A stretch of 64,000 nt of DNA from Saccharothrix sp. NRRL B-16348 (GCF_001280085.1 NZ_LGED01000217.1:143995-207994), one strand, 5' to 3'. Shown: positions 1 to 10,406, numbered from the stretch's first letter. Notes: generated by a model not told the origin, from the letters alone. Numbers and translations are program-made.

Positions 1-706
<706 letters not shown>

Positions 707-714
<8 letters not shown>

Positions 715-1705
715 CACACTGTCCCTGGCCGCCCTCGGCGTCAGCGCCGCGCTGGTCGCCGGCTGCGGCTCCGCGGTCACCCCGCAGACGCAGGCCACCG
801 ACGCCGGCCAGGCCGTCACGATCACCAACTGCGGCCGGGACGTCACCGTCCCCGGCGCGCCGAAGGCGGCGGTCGGGCTGAGCCCGTCGCAGACCGAACT
901 GCTGCTGCGGTTGGGTCTGGCGGACGCGCTCGTCGGCCAGGCGCAGACGGCCACCGCGCCCCTGTCCGACGACGTGGCGGGCCTCGCCGCCGCCGTGCCG
1001 GTGCTGAGCGAGTCCGGGCCGCCGAGCCGGGAGCAGCTGCTGAACGCGCGGCCGGACTTCGTGTTCTCCCCGACCATGTACGAGTTCACCGCCGAGCAGG
1101 GCTTCGCGAGCCTCGATCAGCTCCAGCAGGCCGGTGTCACGGCGTACGTCGCCACGGGCGGGTGCGCCGACCGGCGGATGAGCGGCACGGTCGAGGACGT
1201 CTTCACCGACCTGGAGAACCTCGGCAAGGTCTTCGCCGCGCCCGACCGGGCCGCGCCGCTGATCGAGAAGGGCAAGGCCGACCTGGCCGCGGTGGACACC
1301 GCCGTCGCGAGCCGCGCGAAGCCCACCGTCGCCCAGGTGTACCTGGAAGGCGCCACCGTGACGGCGATCGGCGCGGGCATCGAGTACGACATCATCCGCC
1401 GGGCGGGCGGCGACAACGTGTTCTCGCCCCGGGACCCGCAGTTCGCGAAGTTCTTCGCCGCGCAGATCACCCCCGAGGCGCTCGCCGCCGCGAACCCCGA
1501 CGCGATCGTGTTCGCGGTCAACGGGTCCGAGCACGAGCAGGCGACCGTGGACTTCCTGAACCGCACGTTCCCGGACATGACCGCCGTGCGCGAACGGCGG
1601 CTGATCGCGATCGACGCCGCCGACACCTACCCGGGCACCCTCGGGAACGTCTCCGTGGTCCGGGAGATCGCGGAGCGGCTGCACCCGGACGCCTTCACCC
1701 CGTGA
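707..1705 (+). CDS. Iron/siderophore substrate-binding lipoprotein (FecB/FepB-like)
   Basis: Extracytoplasmic receptor of the same importer, 332 residues. It starts at the ATG inside the end of the ATPase gene: the N-terminus is a lipoprotein signal with lipobox LVAGC (Cys20), which would be lost with a later start. The mature part opens with the typical NCGRDVTVP segment of the periplasmic binding protein type II fold used for Fe-siderophores and cobalamin, followed by two lobes. The stop overlaps the next gene as GTGA. Iron or siderophore specificity is inferred from family and context; no Fur/DmdR/IdeR box can be assessed because the operon promoter is outside the window. Confidence 0.9.
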
Positions 1706-3354
1706 TCCACCGCAGGCTCCTGCAGTTGGCGGGCGTCGTCGTCGGGCCGATCGCGCTGCTGGCCCTGGTGTCGGCGCTGGTGTCGGCGTGCCACGTCGCC
1801 GGAGCCGTGCTGACCGCGGCCGTCCTCGCCGATCTCGTCGGCGGGGACGGTGCCGTCGTGGCGCCGCTGCTCGGCGCCCTGGTCGGCGTCGTCGCGGTGC
1901 GGTCGGCCCTGCTGTGGCTGCGGGAAGTGGCCGCCGCCCGGTTCGGCATCGCGATCCGCACCCGGTTGCGCGGCGAGTTGTTGCGCCGCATCGCCTCGCT
2001 CGGGCCGGCGTGGGCGCAGGGCGAGCGGTCCGGCGCGATCACGCACACCGTCGTGGACGGTGTCGAGGCCCTCGACGCCTACTACAGCCGCTACCTGCCC
2101 CAGCTGCTCGTGACCTGCGTCGTGCCGGCGGCCGTCACCGGGTGGCTGTTCACCGTCTCCGTCCCGGCCGCCGCGGTCCTCGCCGTGTCGGTGACGTGCG
2201 CCGTGGTGGTGCCCCGTGGCTGGGACGCCCGGCTGCTCCGGACGGGACGAACCCGTTGGCGCGCCTACGAGAAGCTGGCCGCGGACTACCTGGAGGCGAC
2301 GCAGGCGATCGGCGTGCTGCGGGTGTTCGGCGCGGGCAAGCGGACCGGTGACGCGCTCGCCGCACGCGGCGAGGAGCTGCACGGCTCCACGATGACGCAG
2401 CTGCGGGTCTCGCTCGTGGAGTCCGCCGTCAGCGCGCTCGCACTGCACCTGGGCACCGTCGCCACGATCGTCGTCGCCTGCGCCGGTGTCCTCGGCGGTG
2501 GCGCGCCCGCCGCGTCGGTGTTGCTGTTCCTGTTGTGCGCCAGGGAGTGCTTCCGGCCGGTGCTCGACCTGTCCGCCCACTGGCACGTCGGCTACCAGGG
2601 GCTCGGCGCGGTCGAGGGCATCGACGAGATCCTCACCGCGAGCCCGGCCGTCGCGGACACGGGCACGCGCGCCGAGCCCGCACGTCCGGGAGCGGGGCTC
2701 GTGCTGCGGCACGTCGGCTTCCGGTACCCGAACGGGGCGGGTGTCGACGACGTCAGCTTCGTGTGCCCACCGGGGGGCATCACCGGGATCGTCGGCCCTT
2801 CGGGCGCGGGCAAGAGCACGCTCGCCCGGCTCGTCGTCCGGCACGCCGACCCGCGGCACGGGACGATCGAGCTCGACGGCACCCCGATCACCGACTACAC
2901 GCTCGCCGCGCTGCGCGCGAGCATCGGGGTCGTCGGCCAGCACACCCACCTGTTCCACGGGACCGTGGCGGAGAACCTGCGCCTCGCCCGGCCCGACGCC
3001 ACGCCTGAGGAGGTGCGTGCCGCGGCCCACGTCGCGGACGCCCTCGACTTCATCGAGGCACTCCCCCGCGGCTTCGACACGGAACTCACCGAGAACGGCG
3101 CCCGGCTCTCCGGCGGCCAGCGGCAACGGCTCGCCATCGCCAGGGCCGTGCTCGCCGCGACACCCGTGCTCCTGCTGGACGAGGCGACCTCCGCGCTGGA
3201 CGTCGACACGGAGGAACGCGTCCTCACCCGGCTCGCCGAGCACTGCCCCGGCACGACCCGGATCGTGATCGCGCACCGCGAGAGCGCCCTGCGCGGCGCC
3301 GACACGATCGTCACCATCGAGTCCGGCCGCGTCGCCGGCACGGTGGCGCGATGA
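1702..3354 (+). CDS. ABC transporter, fused permease/ATPase half-transporter 1 (CydD/IrtA-like fold)
   Basis: A 550-residue type IV (exporter-fold) ABC protein, starting at a GTG that overlaps the lipoprotein stop. The first ~320 residues carry about six membrane helices. The C-terminal ATPase domain has Walker A GPSGAGKST, signature LSGGQRQR, Walker B LLLDEATSALD and the H-loop IAHRE. It forms an obvious heterodimer with the next gene (4-bp overlap). In actinobacteria such pairs beside FecB-type receptors take part in siderophore import (as IrtAB in mycobacteria) or siderophore export; the direction cannot be told from the sequence. Confidence 0.85.
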   Translation: MIHRRLLQLAGVVVGPIALLALVSALVSACHVAGAVLTAAVLADLVGGDGAVVAPLLGALVGVVAVRSALLWLREVAAARFGIAIRTRLRGELLRRIASLGPAWAQGERSGAITHTVVDGVEALDAYYSRYLPQLLVTCVVPAAVTGWLFTVSVPAAAVLAVSVTCAVVVPRGWDARLLRTGRTRWRAYEKLAADYLEATQAIGVLRVFGAGKRTGDALAARGEELHGSTMTQLRVSLVESAVSALALHLGTVATIVVACAGVLGGGAPAASVLLFLLCARECFRPVLDLSAHWHVGYQGLGAVEGIDEILTASPAVADTGTRAEPARPGAGLVLRHVGFRYPNGAGVDDVSFVCPPGGITGIVGPSGAGKSTLARLVVRHADPRHGTIELDGTPITDYTLAALRASIGVVGQHTHLFHGTVAENLRLARPDATPEEVRAAAHVADALDFIEALPRGFDTELTENGARLSGGQRQRLAIARAVLAATPVLLLDEATSALDVDTEERVLTRLAEHCPGTTRIVIAHRESALRGADTIVTIESGRVAGTVAR

Positions 3355-4994
3355 GCGGCCCGCTCCGACGCCTCCTCCCGGTCATCGCCGAGCAGCGGGC
3401 GACGTTCGGCTGGACCATCGCGGCCAACGCGGTCGTGCAGCTCGGCGCGCTGACCATCGCGGTGGCCGGCACGTGGCTCGCCGGCCGGACGGCCGCGACC
3501 GGCGCCGCGCCACTGGCGCCCGCGGCCGTCGTCCTCGCCGGTGTCGCGGTGCTGACCGCGGTGATGACGTGGCGCGAGTCGTGGGTCTCGCACGACCTGG
3601 CCTACCGGCTGATCGGCGCGCTGCGCGCCCGCGTGTTCGACCGGCTCCGGGTGAGCCTGCCCGACCGCCGCGCACCACGCCGCAGCGGCGACCTCGCCTC
3701 GGTCGCCTTCGCCGACGTCGACCGCCTCGAATGGCTCTACGCCCACACCGCGGCCCAGGCGCTCACGTCCGTCGTGCTCGTCGGGGCCACCACCACGCTG
3801 TCGCTGCTCGTCACACCGTGGCTGCTGCTGGTGTGGGTGCCGTTCGTCGCCGTGACCGCGGCGCTGCCCTGGCTGTTCGGGCGGATGGGCGCCCGGCAGG
3901 GCGCCGAGCTGACCGAGGCCGCCGCCGTGCTCAACGCCGAACTGGTCGACACCGTGCGCGGGCTGGACGAACTCAGCGCCGCCGGTGCGCTGGGCCGCCG
4001 AACCGCCGCGCTCGACCGGCACACCGACGTGCTGACCGCCGTGCAGGCGCGGATCGGCTCCCGGACGGGCGCCGAACGCGCGGTCACGGACGCCGCCCTG
4101 TCCCTCAGCGCGATCGGCGCCCTCGCGGTCTGCGCGGTGAACCTCGACGCCGTGGGCCGCGTGCTCGCACCGGTCGCGATGGTGCTGGCCACCGCCGCGC
4201 TCGGTCCCGTCGCGCAGATCTCCGACCTGCTGCGCAACCTCGGCACGCTGCGCGCGGCGGGCACGCGCATCGTCGACGTCCTCGACCGGCGCCCGGCGGT
4301 CCCCGCGGCCTCGGCGCCGCGGCGCCTGCCGGATCGCGCGGCCGGTCTCGTGTTCGACCGCGTGACGTTCCGCTACGGCGACGGGCCGCCCGCGTTGCGG
4401 GAGGTGTCGTTCACCGTCCGGCCGGGCGAGCGGGTCGCGCTCACCGGCCCGTCCGGCGCGGGGAAGACCACCTGCGCGCTGCTGGCCGTCCGGATGTGGG
4501 ACCCCGACAGCGGGCGCGTCACCCTCGACGGCGTCGACCTCGCCGACCTGGCCGACGACGACCTGCGGAATGCGATCAGCGCCGTGCCCCAGGACCCCGG
4601 CCTGCTCGCGGGGACGATCGCGACCAACATCCGGCTCGGCCGCCCCGACGCCGATGACCGCGACGTCGAGCGGGCGGCGCGCCGGGCGGGGATCCTCGAC
4701 CCCGGCGCCGGTCTCCCCGCCGGGCTCGACACCGCCGTCGGCGAGTCCGGCGCCGGGCTGTCCGGCGGTCAGCGGGCGCGGGTCGCCGTGGCCAGGGCGC
4801 TGCTGGTCGACCCGCGCGTGCTCATCCTGGACGAGGCGACCGCCAACCTGGACGCCGACGCCGACGAGGCCATCACCGCCGCTCTCGCCTCGACCGGCGA
4901 CGACGTCGCGGTCCTCGTCATCGCCCACCGCCCCACCACCCTCGCCCGCTGCGACCGGACGGTCGAGCTGAGGGACGGGCGGTGCGTCAGCTGA
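3351..4994 (+). CDS. ABC transporter, fused permease/ATPase half-transporter 2 (CydC/IrtB-like fold)
   Basis: A 547-residue partner of the preceding protein, with N-terminal helices (~1-300) and an ATPase domain with GPSGAGKTT, signature LSGGQRAR, Walker B LILDEATANLD and H-loop IAHRP. Both ATPases of the pair keep the catalytic glutamate, so neither nucleotide site looks degenerate on that criterion. It is the last gene of the iron operon; only 50 bp separate it from the convergent methyltransferase gene. No linked siderophore synthetase is present in the window. Confidence 0.85.
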   Translation: MSGPLRRLLPVIAEQRATFGWTIAANAVVQLGALTIAVAGTWLAGRTAATGAAPLAPAAVVLAGVAVLTAVMTWRESWVSHDLAYRLIGALRARVFDRLRVSLPDRRAPRRSGDLASVAFADVDRLEWLYAHTAAQALTSVVLVGATTTLSLLVTPWLLLVWVPFVAVTAALPWLFGRMGARQGAELTEAAAVLNAELVDTVRGLDELSAAGALGRRTAALDRHTDVLTAVQARIGSRTGAERAVTDAALSLSAIGALAVCAVNLDAVGRVLAPVAMVLATAALGPVAQISDLLRNLGTLRAAGTRIVDVLDRRPAVPAASAPRRLPDRAAGLVFDRVTFRYGDGPPALREVSFTVRPGERVALTGPSGAGKTTCALLAVRMWDPDSGRVTLDGVDLADLADDDLRNAISAVPQDPGLLAGTIATNIRLGRPDADDRDVERAARRAGILDPGAGLPAGLDTAVGESGAGLSGGQRARVAVARALLVDPRVLILDEATANLDADADEAITAALASTGDDVAVLVIAHRPTTLARCDRTVELRDGRCVS

Positions 4995-5044
4995 TCCGTG
5001 TGCTGGTACCCGCCAACACCGCGGCGACCCGAGGGACGGGCGAA

Positions 5045-5854
5045 TCACCCGATCCGTACGCCGCTTCCCACGAGTGCCCGCGCGCGGAGCACGGTGGTCG
5101 AGGCCATCAGCGTGCGGTAGCGGGCGTGGACGGCGGCCACGGCCGGTGCGTCCAGCCCGTCGAGCGCGGCGCGGATGCCCGAGCCCATGACGAACCGCCA
5201 CGCCGAGTCCGGCGTGATCGGGACGTCCCGCTCCACCAGGCGCACGGCGACCTCGCCCAACCCGATGCCGCTCAACCACCCGGCGAGCTTCACGTCGGTG
5301 TCCACGCGGGCGGCCTGCCGGGCCGACGGCGGCCGGTCGAACGTCCGCCCGGTCTCCTCGGTCAGCGCCTGGACCAGCGGGCCGACCACGTCGTCCACGC
5401 TGCCCTGCCGCCACGTGGTCACGGCGAACGTGCCGCCCGGGCGGAGCAGGCCGACCAGGTGCCCCGCGGCCGCGTCCATGTCCGGCAGGAAGAAGATGCC
5501 GAAGACGCACTGCACCCGGTCGTACGGCAGCCCGTCGGCCGGCGCCCACCGGGTCGCGTCGGCGTGGTGGAAACGTAGCTGCGGCAACCCCTCTGCACGC
5601 TCGGAGCCCTGGTCGAGCAGTTCCCGCGCGAGGTCCACGGCGTCGACCAGCCCTTCGACGCCGACCGCCCGTGCCGCCGGGATGGCCGACGAACCCGATC
5701 CGCAGCACACGTCGAGCACCCGTTCACCCGGTCGCGGCGGCACGGTCTCGACGGTCGCGGCGCCGACCGGGTCCCACAGCAGGGGCGTCCACTCGGCGAA
5801 CTCGGCACTGCCGTGGTCGAACGCCTGGACCACCGGGGGAATCGACTCAGCCAT
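5045..5854 (-). CDS. SAM-dependent class I methyltransferase
   Basis: A 269-residue methyltransferase of the UbiE/COQ5-like superfamily. The SAM site is VLDVCCGSGSS near residue 50, with the acidic loop VDAVDLA and a post-motif region DRVQCVFGIFF. The start is taken at the ATG overlapping the stop of the upstream surface-protein gene (8 bp), giving MAESIPP. The overlap suggests it is the last gene of the anchored-repeat operon, although methylation has no obvious role there. The substrate is unknown. Confidence 0.8.
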   Translation of the reverse strand: MAESIPPVVQAFDHGSAEFAEWTPLLWDPVGAATVETVPPRPGERVLDVCCGSGSSAIPAARAVGVEGLVDAVDLARELLDQGSERAEGLPQLRFHHADATRWAPADGLPYDRVQCVFGIFFLPDMDAAAGHLVGLLRPGGTFAVTTWRQGSVDDVVGPLVQALTEETGRTFDRPPSARQAARVDTDVKLAGWLSGIGLGEVAVRLVERDVPITPDSAWRFVMGSGIRAALDGLDAPAVAAVHARYRTLMASTTVLRARALVGSGVRIG

Positions 5855-7454
5855 CCAGTCCTCGCCGTCGGGATCGGGTGAGCAGCGACAGCGCCGCGCC
5901 ACCCGTGAGCAGCAGAACGCCGACCGCCGACACAGTACCCAGCGATCCGGCGCCAGTGTTGGCGAGCCGCGAGCCGCCCGAGGCCGCCGCGGTGGTCGTG
6001 GTCGGCGGCACGGTGCCGGTCGGGCTGGTCGTGGTCGGCGAGGTGGTGTCGGTGGGAGCCGTGCAGTCGCGGCCGAGGGCGGTGGTCGGGTCGACGTCGC
6101 CCACCGCGACGGCGTACTCGTCGGTGTCCACGACGCGCTGCCCGCCGGCGGGCGTCACGGCGACCTCGACCGTGATCCGGTAGATACCCTCCCGGGTGAA
6201 CGCCCAGTTGGCGTGCGCGTGGGTGCCCGGCGCGACGGTCAGCGCGTCGGGCAGGCCGTCGGCGGAGTTCACCAGCACGGTCGGAGTGAGCCCGGTCAGG
6301 AACACCGCGAGCCGGCCGGGCCCGTCCACGGCGGACAGCGTGATGGTGACGTCGCCGTGCTCGGGGCGCAGCGACTCGGTGTTCCAGCCTGCCCAGACGA
6401 TGCCGGGGATCTGCGTCTGCGGGATCAGCCACACCGGCTGGCCGGCGTCGCCCAGGAACGCGTAGGCGGGATCGGCGGGGATGGTGTTGCGGGCCTGGGG
6501 AACGAGGTGGACGACCACGTCGGCGGGCTCGCGCCAGACGGCCTTGTCCGGGCCCGCGGTGCCGTCCTTGACACGGGTGCGCAGGACGCCGTCCTCCAGC
6601 CCGGGTGCGATGAGGTCGACGTGCCCGTCATCCAGGACCACGCACGGCGTCGGCGCGCTGGTGGTGGTCGTCGCCGTAGTGGTCGATGTGGTGGTGGTCG
6701 TGGTGGTGGTGGTTGTCGTCGGGGTGGTCGTCGTGGTGGTTTCGCCCGTGCCCGGAGTCACGGTCGTGGGGTCCACCTCGCCTACCGCGATGGCGTAGGT
6801 CGCGGTGGCGCGCAACGGCGCACCGGCCGTCGTGGTGGCTTCGAGGGCGAACGTGAGCCGGTAGACGCCCTCGGCGGTGAACGTCCAGTTGGCGTGCGCG
6901 TGCGTGCCGAGCGCCACCTGGTGCTGCTGCGGCAGCGGGTTGGCGGTGTCGAAGACGCGCGGCAGCGGCTCGCCGAAGGACCCGCTCTGGAACACGGTCA
7001 CCGCACCCGGCGCCCCGCTGCCGGGCGCGTCGCCGCCGATCGCTTCGAGCGACCAGCGCACCGAGTCGGGTGCGACCTGGTCCGCGGTCAGGGACTCGGT
7101 GTTCCAGCCGAGCCACACCAGGTTGGGGTCCTGCACCTCGGGGCTGATCCAGATGTCGCTGCCCGCCGGACCGAGGAACGCGTACTCCGGCGGCTCCGGC
7201 ACCTGCGTGCGGGCCTCGGGCTTGACGTGGGTGACCACCGCGGCCGGATCACGCAGCACGGGCGGGTCGACCGTGCCGTCCTTGACCCGGATCACCAGCT
7301 CGCCGTCCACGATCGAACCGGCCACCAGGTCGACGTGGCCCTGGTCGACCACGGTCGTGGCGTCCTGGGCCGAGGCCGGCACGATCGACGCGCCGACGAG
7401 CAGGGTCAGAGCCGCGGCGGCGAGCGCCAGGCCGCGGCGGTGGTGCGTGGTCAA
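5847..7454 (-). CDS. Surface-anchored protein with two choice-of-anchor M repeats and LANTG sorting signal
   Basis: Secreted wall protein of 535 residues, starting at TTG (4-bp overlap with the upstream gene). A signal peptide ends near PASAQ. Two ~170-residue copies of the actinobacterial surface repeat follow, each running from GHVDL through AYAFLG and GWNTESL to GTHAHANW. A Pro/Thr stalk made almost entirely of Thr (bases ~6650-6770) joins them and a second stalk precedes the C-terminus. Residues ~497-535 form a wall-sorting signal: LANTG, hydrophobic helix, Arg tail. LAxTG is the motif type used by class E sortases of high-GC Gram-positives. It is the penultimate gene of the transporter operon, consistent with a surface metal-binding or docking role (inference). 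Confidence 0.85.
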   Translation of the reverse strand: MTTHHRRGLALAAAALTLLVGASIVPASAQDATTVVDQGHVDLVAGSIVDGELVIRVKDGTVDPPVLRDPAAVVTHVKPEARTQVPEPPEYAFLGPAGSDIWISPEVQDPNLVWLGWNTESLTADQVAPDSVRWSLEAIGGDAPGSGAPGAVTVFQSGSFGEPLPRVFDTANPLPQQHQVALGTHAHANWTFTAEGVYRLTFALEATTTAGAPLRATATYAIAVGEVDPTTVTPGTGETTTTTTPTTTTTTTTTTTSTTTATTTTSAPTPCVVLDDGHVDLIAPGLEDGVLRTRVKDGTAGPDKAVWREPADVVVHLVPQARNTIPADPAYAFLGDAGQPVWLIPQTQIPGIVWAGWNTESLRPEHGDVTITLSAVDGPGRLAVFLTGLTPTVLVNSADGLPDALTVAPGTHAHANWAFTREGIYRITVEVAVTPAGGQRVVDTDEYAVAVGDVDPTTALGRDCTAPTDTTSPTTTSPTGTVPPTTTTAAASGGSRLANTGAGSLGTVSAVGVLLLTGGAALSLLTRSRRRGLDG

Positions 7455-8770
7455 GACGACTCCTTGGCCGGTCGGCGGCGGGTGACGACGAGCACGAGGG
7501 CGCCCGTGGCGAGCAGCGCCAAGGCCAGCGCGGTGGCGGCCGGTGCTTCGGCGGGGCCGGTCGAGGCGAGCTGGGTCGACCGCCTGCCGTCCGGGGTCGG
7601 GTCGGGGGTGTCCGGGTTGCCGGTCGCGCCGGCGTCGCCGACGACGAACGTGTAGCTCTCGGTGTCGGTGAGCGGGCGGCCGTCGGTCCGGGTGGCCGAC
7701 ACGGTGAAGTCCAGCCGGTAGCGGCCGGGCTTGCCGAACGCCCAGTTGGCGTGCGCGTGCGTGCCGAGCGCGACGGTGTGCGTGTCGGGCAGCCCGTCGG
7801 TGCTGTTGAAGATCAGCGAGGGCGCGCCGAACGAGCCGGTGGTGAACAAGCCGAACGGGCCGGGGCCGTCCACCGCCGTGAGCGTCCAGGTGACCGGTCC
7901 GGTGACGTCCGCCGGCCGCAGTTCCTCGGTGGACCAGCCGATCCAGAGGATGCCCGGCTGCTCCTGTTGGGGCAGCAGGTGGATCGGCGCGCCGGCCGCG
8001 CCGAGGAAGGACAGCGCGGGGATCGCGGGCAACGCGGTGCGCGCGGCGTCGGTGATCCGGAACTCGACGTCGGCCGGTTCACGCCACGTCACCGCGCCGA
8101 CCGTGCTGCCGTCCTTCACGTGCACGCTCAGCCCGTCGCCGAGCAGCCGGGGCGCCAAGGCGTCGACGTGCCCGCGGTCGAGCGTGACCCGTCCGGTCGC
8201 GGTGGGCGGCTGCCCCTGTGCGGCGAACTCCGGCACGACCTGCGGCGCGGCTTCCGGTGCGGCTTCCGGCGTCGCACGTCCGGCCTGAGGTGCCTCCGGC
8301 ACGACGGCGGCCTCGACCGCACGGCGCTCGGACGGGAGGGCGGGCTCGCCGACCTCCACCGCGTACACGCGCTCGGCGTGCACCGGGCTGCCGTCGAGCA
8401 GGTAGGCGTCCGCGTCGAGCCGCACGGTGTGCCGACCCGGCGCGGTGAACTCCCAGTCCGCGACCCCTTCGGCCGCCACCGGCACCGTCACCGGCTCCTC
8501 GCCGGTCTTACCGGGACCGTCGAGCACGACCGCGCGCAACCGCACCACGTCACCGAAGACGGCGCCGGGCGTGACCGCCGTGGTGTCCCACCGCACGCCG
8601 ACCCGCCCGTCCACCGCCGTGACGGTGTCGACGCCCGCCGCGAGGTCCAGCGAGCCGTCACGCACGCTCACCACGACCGCCGCCGGCCCGGGCGCGGCGA
8701 ACGCGGGCGCGGCGAGCACGAGCAGCACGCCGGCCACCCCGCTCACCGCCAGGGAACGGACCGCGATCAC
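7451..8770 (-). CDS. Surface-anchored choice-of-anchor M repeat protein with LASTG sorting signal
   Basis: A 439-residue secreted protein, starting at a GTG overlapping the permease stop (GTGA). After the signal peptide (ending ~PAFAAP) comes a degenerate repeat lacking the GHVD and HAHANW signatures, then a Pro/Ala linker, then a full repeat with LDRGHVD, LSFLG, IGWSTEEL and GTHAHANW. The C-terminal 39 residues are LASTG, a hydrophobic stretch and RRRPAKESS, i.e. a class E-type sorting signal of exactly the same length as in the neighbouring protein. Matches the family of ABC-transporter-associated repeat proteins in anchored-repeat loci. Confidence 0.83.
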   Translation of the reverse strand: MIAVRSLAVSGVAGVLLVLAAPAFAAPGPAAVVVSVRDGSLDLAAGVDTVTAVDGRVGVRWDTTAVTPGAVFGDVVRLRAVVLDGPGKTGEEPVTVPVAAEGVADWEFTAPGRHTVRLDADAYLLDGSPVHAERVYAVEVGEPALPSERRAVEAAVVPEAPQAGRATPEAAPEAAPQVVPEFAAQGQPPTATGRVTLDRGHVDALAPRLLGDGLSVHVKDGSTVGAVTWREPADVEFRITDAARTALPAIPALSFLGAAGAPIHLLPQQEQPGILWIGWSTEELRPADVTGPVTWTLTAVDGPGPFGLFTTGSFGAPSLIFNSTDGLPDTHTVALGTHAHANWAFGKPGRYRLDFTVSATRTDGRPLTDTESYTFVVGDAGATGNPDTPDPTPDGRRSTQLASTGPAEAPAATALALALLATGALVLVVTRRRPAKESS

Positions 8771-9657
8771 GACGACACCTCCACCTGGACTCGGGACGCC
8801 GCCGCCGGCCCGCGGCCACGCGGACGGGTGAGCAGGCCGTGCCGCGGGGCGAACAGCCAGCACAGCACGAAGACTCCGGTGAGGGTGAGCACGATGAGCC
8901 CGCCCGCCGCCAGGTCGAACGCGTAGGACAGGTACAGGCCGAGCACGCTGCCACCGGCGCCGATCGCCGGCGCGAGCAGCATCATCACGCCCAGCCGGTC
9001 GGTGAGCAGGCGGGCCGCGGCGGCGGGTGTCACGAGCAGCGCCAGCACGAGCACGTTGCCGACCGCCTGCAGGGAGATCACGATCGCGAGCGTCACCATC
9101 ACGTACAGCGCGATGTCCAGCCAGAACACGGGCAGGCCCACCGCGCGGGCCTGCTCGCGGTCCAGGCTCGCCGCGACCAGCCTGCCGTTGAGCAGCGCGG
9201 TGGCCAACAGCAGGATCGCGCCGATCACCGCCACCGACACCACGTCGCCGTCGCTGATCCCGAGGATCGACCCGAACAGGAACGACTCCAGCGACCCGCC
9301 GTAACCCGGCGCGGCGCTGAGGATGACGATGCCCAGGCCGAACGCCGCGGCGAAGAAGATCCCGATGACCGAGTCCTCCTTGAGCCTGCGGTTCTGCGCG
9401 ACCACCGCGATGAGCAGTGCGGTGAGCACACCCGCGACCGCGCCGCCGACCACCAGGTTGGTGCCGAGCACGAAGGCGACCGCGATGCCGGGGAACACCG
9501 CGTGCGCGACCGCGTCGCCGATGAACGCCATGCCGCGCAGCACGACGTGCCCGCCGACGACACCGCACACGAGGCCGGACAGCAGCGCCACCAGCAGGGC
9601 GCGCCGCCAGAAGTCGTACTCCCACGGCGCGGCCAGCGCGTCGAGGACCGCGGTCAT
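8767..9657 (-). CDS. Anchored repeat-type ABC transporter, permease (ZnuB-like)
   Basis: A 296-residue integral membrane protein with about eight to nine helices, of the ABC-3 (ZnuB/MntB) family: residues ~30-45 carry GGHVVLRGMAFIGDAVAHA, the family's typical first cytoplasmic segment. The ATG overlaps the stop of the ATPase gene (ATGA). It forms the membrane channel of the metal importer together with the ATPase (9654-10406) and the repeat-bearing receptor (11209-12735). Family and gene order match the transporter class catalogued as 'anchored repeat-type ABC transporter'. Confidence 0.9.
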   Translation of the reverse strand: MTAVLDALAAPWEYDFWRRALLVALLSGLVCGVVGGHVVLRGMAFIGDAVAHAVFPGIAVAFVLGTNLVVGGAVAGVLTALLIAVVAQNRRLKEDSVIGIFFAAAFGLGIVILSAAPGYGGSLESFLFGSILGISDGDVVSVAVIGAILLLATALLNGRLVAASLDREQARAVGLPVFWLDIALYVMVTLAIVISLQAVGNVLVLALLVTPAAAARLLTDRLGVMMLLAPAIGAGGSVLGLYLSYAFDLAAGGLIVLTLTGVFVLCWLFAPRHGLLTRPRGRGPAAASRVQVEVSS

Positions 9658-10406
9658 CGGGTCACCCCCAGGGAACGGAGCAGCTGCTCGGCCCGGTCCA
9701 GGCCGAAGGTGCGCAGCCAGATGTCGGTGTCGGCGAGCGCGGCCGGCTCGCCGTCGGCCACGACCGTGCGGTTGAGCAGGCACAACCTCGAGCACAACGT
9801 GGTCGCGGCGGCCAGGTCGTGGGTGGTCATGAGCACCGCGACCCCTTCGTCCCGCAGGTCGGTGAGCAGCCGGCTCAGCAGCTCCTGGGTCGGCGCGTCG
9901 ATGCCGGTGAACGGCTCGTCCAGCAGCAGCACCCGCGGGCGCAGCGCCAACGCGCGGGCGACGAGGACGCGTTGCCGCTGGCCGCCGGACAGCTCGCCGA
10001 CGGGCCGTGACCGCAGGTCGTCCATGCCCACGCGGGTGATCGCGTCGTCGACGGCGGCCCGGTCCCGCGCGGTGCGTCGCCCGAGCAGGCCGGTCAGGTG
10101 GGTGCGCCCGGTGGCGACCGCCTTCGCGACCGAGATCGGGAAGTCCCAGGCGAACTCGTGGCGCTGCGGCACGTAGCCGACGGAGCCCTGGGCCTGCCGG
10201 GCGGTGCGGCCGTGCACGGTGACCGTGCCCTCGTGCGGCGGCAGCAGGCCCAACGCGGTGCGCAGCAACGTCGTCTTGCCCGCGCCGTTCGGGCCGATCA
10301 GCCCGACCAGCTCCCCCGCGCGGAGGTCGAAGTCCACTGAGGACAGCACCTCGCGTCCGCCCAGGTGCACGGCGAGGCCGCGGATGTGCAGGACCGGCTC
10401 GTTCAT
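9654..10406 (-). CDS. Anchored repeat-type ABC transporter, ATP-binding subunit (ZnuC-like)
   Basis: A 250-residue metal-importer ATPase: Walker A GPNGAGKTT, the Q-loop region YVPQRHEF, signature LSGGQRQR, Walker B LLLDEPFTGID and TTHDLAAA. It starts at ATG 10406, overlapping the upstream gene stop by 4 bp, and is followed by the permease with the same overlap. Homologous to ZnuC/MntA-type ATPases for Zn or Mn; zinc is favoured here because of the Zur-like boxes at the head of the operon. Confidence 0.9.
   Translation of the reverse strand: MNEPVLHIRGLAVHLGGREVLSSVDFDLRAGELVGLIGPNGAGKTTLLRTALGLLPPHEGTVTVHGRTARQAQGSVGYVPQRHEFAWDFPISVAKAVATGRTHLTGLLGRRTARDRAAVDDAITRVGMDDLRSRPVGELSGGQRQRVLVARALALRPRVLLLDEPFTGIDAPTQELLSRLLTDLRDEGVAVLMTTHDLAAATTLCSRLCLLNRTVVADGEPAALADTDIWLRTFGLDRAEQLLRSLGVTR

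Noticed and set aside
4960..5065. GAGGGACGGGCG occurs twice around the ABC/methyltransferase junction, considered as an insertion footprint
   Set aside because: Only 12 bases match and the surrounding sequence is unrelated; chance is likely at this base composition.
2895..5708. A 937-codon open frame on the minus strand across the ABC transporter genes
   Set aside because: Composition is Arg/Gly/Pro-rich without any motif, and it lies antisense to two complete ABC genes; it is a by-product of high GC at third codon positions. The same holds for other long antisense frames, e.g. 617-1684, 1627-3276, 16847-18175 and 53807-56437.
6655..6760. Simple-sequence tract considered as a microsatellite or noncoding repeat
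   Set aside because: It encodes the Thr-rich stalk of the wall protein in frame, with varied synonymous codons, so it is a coding low-complexity linker.
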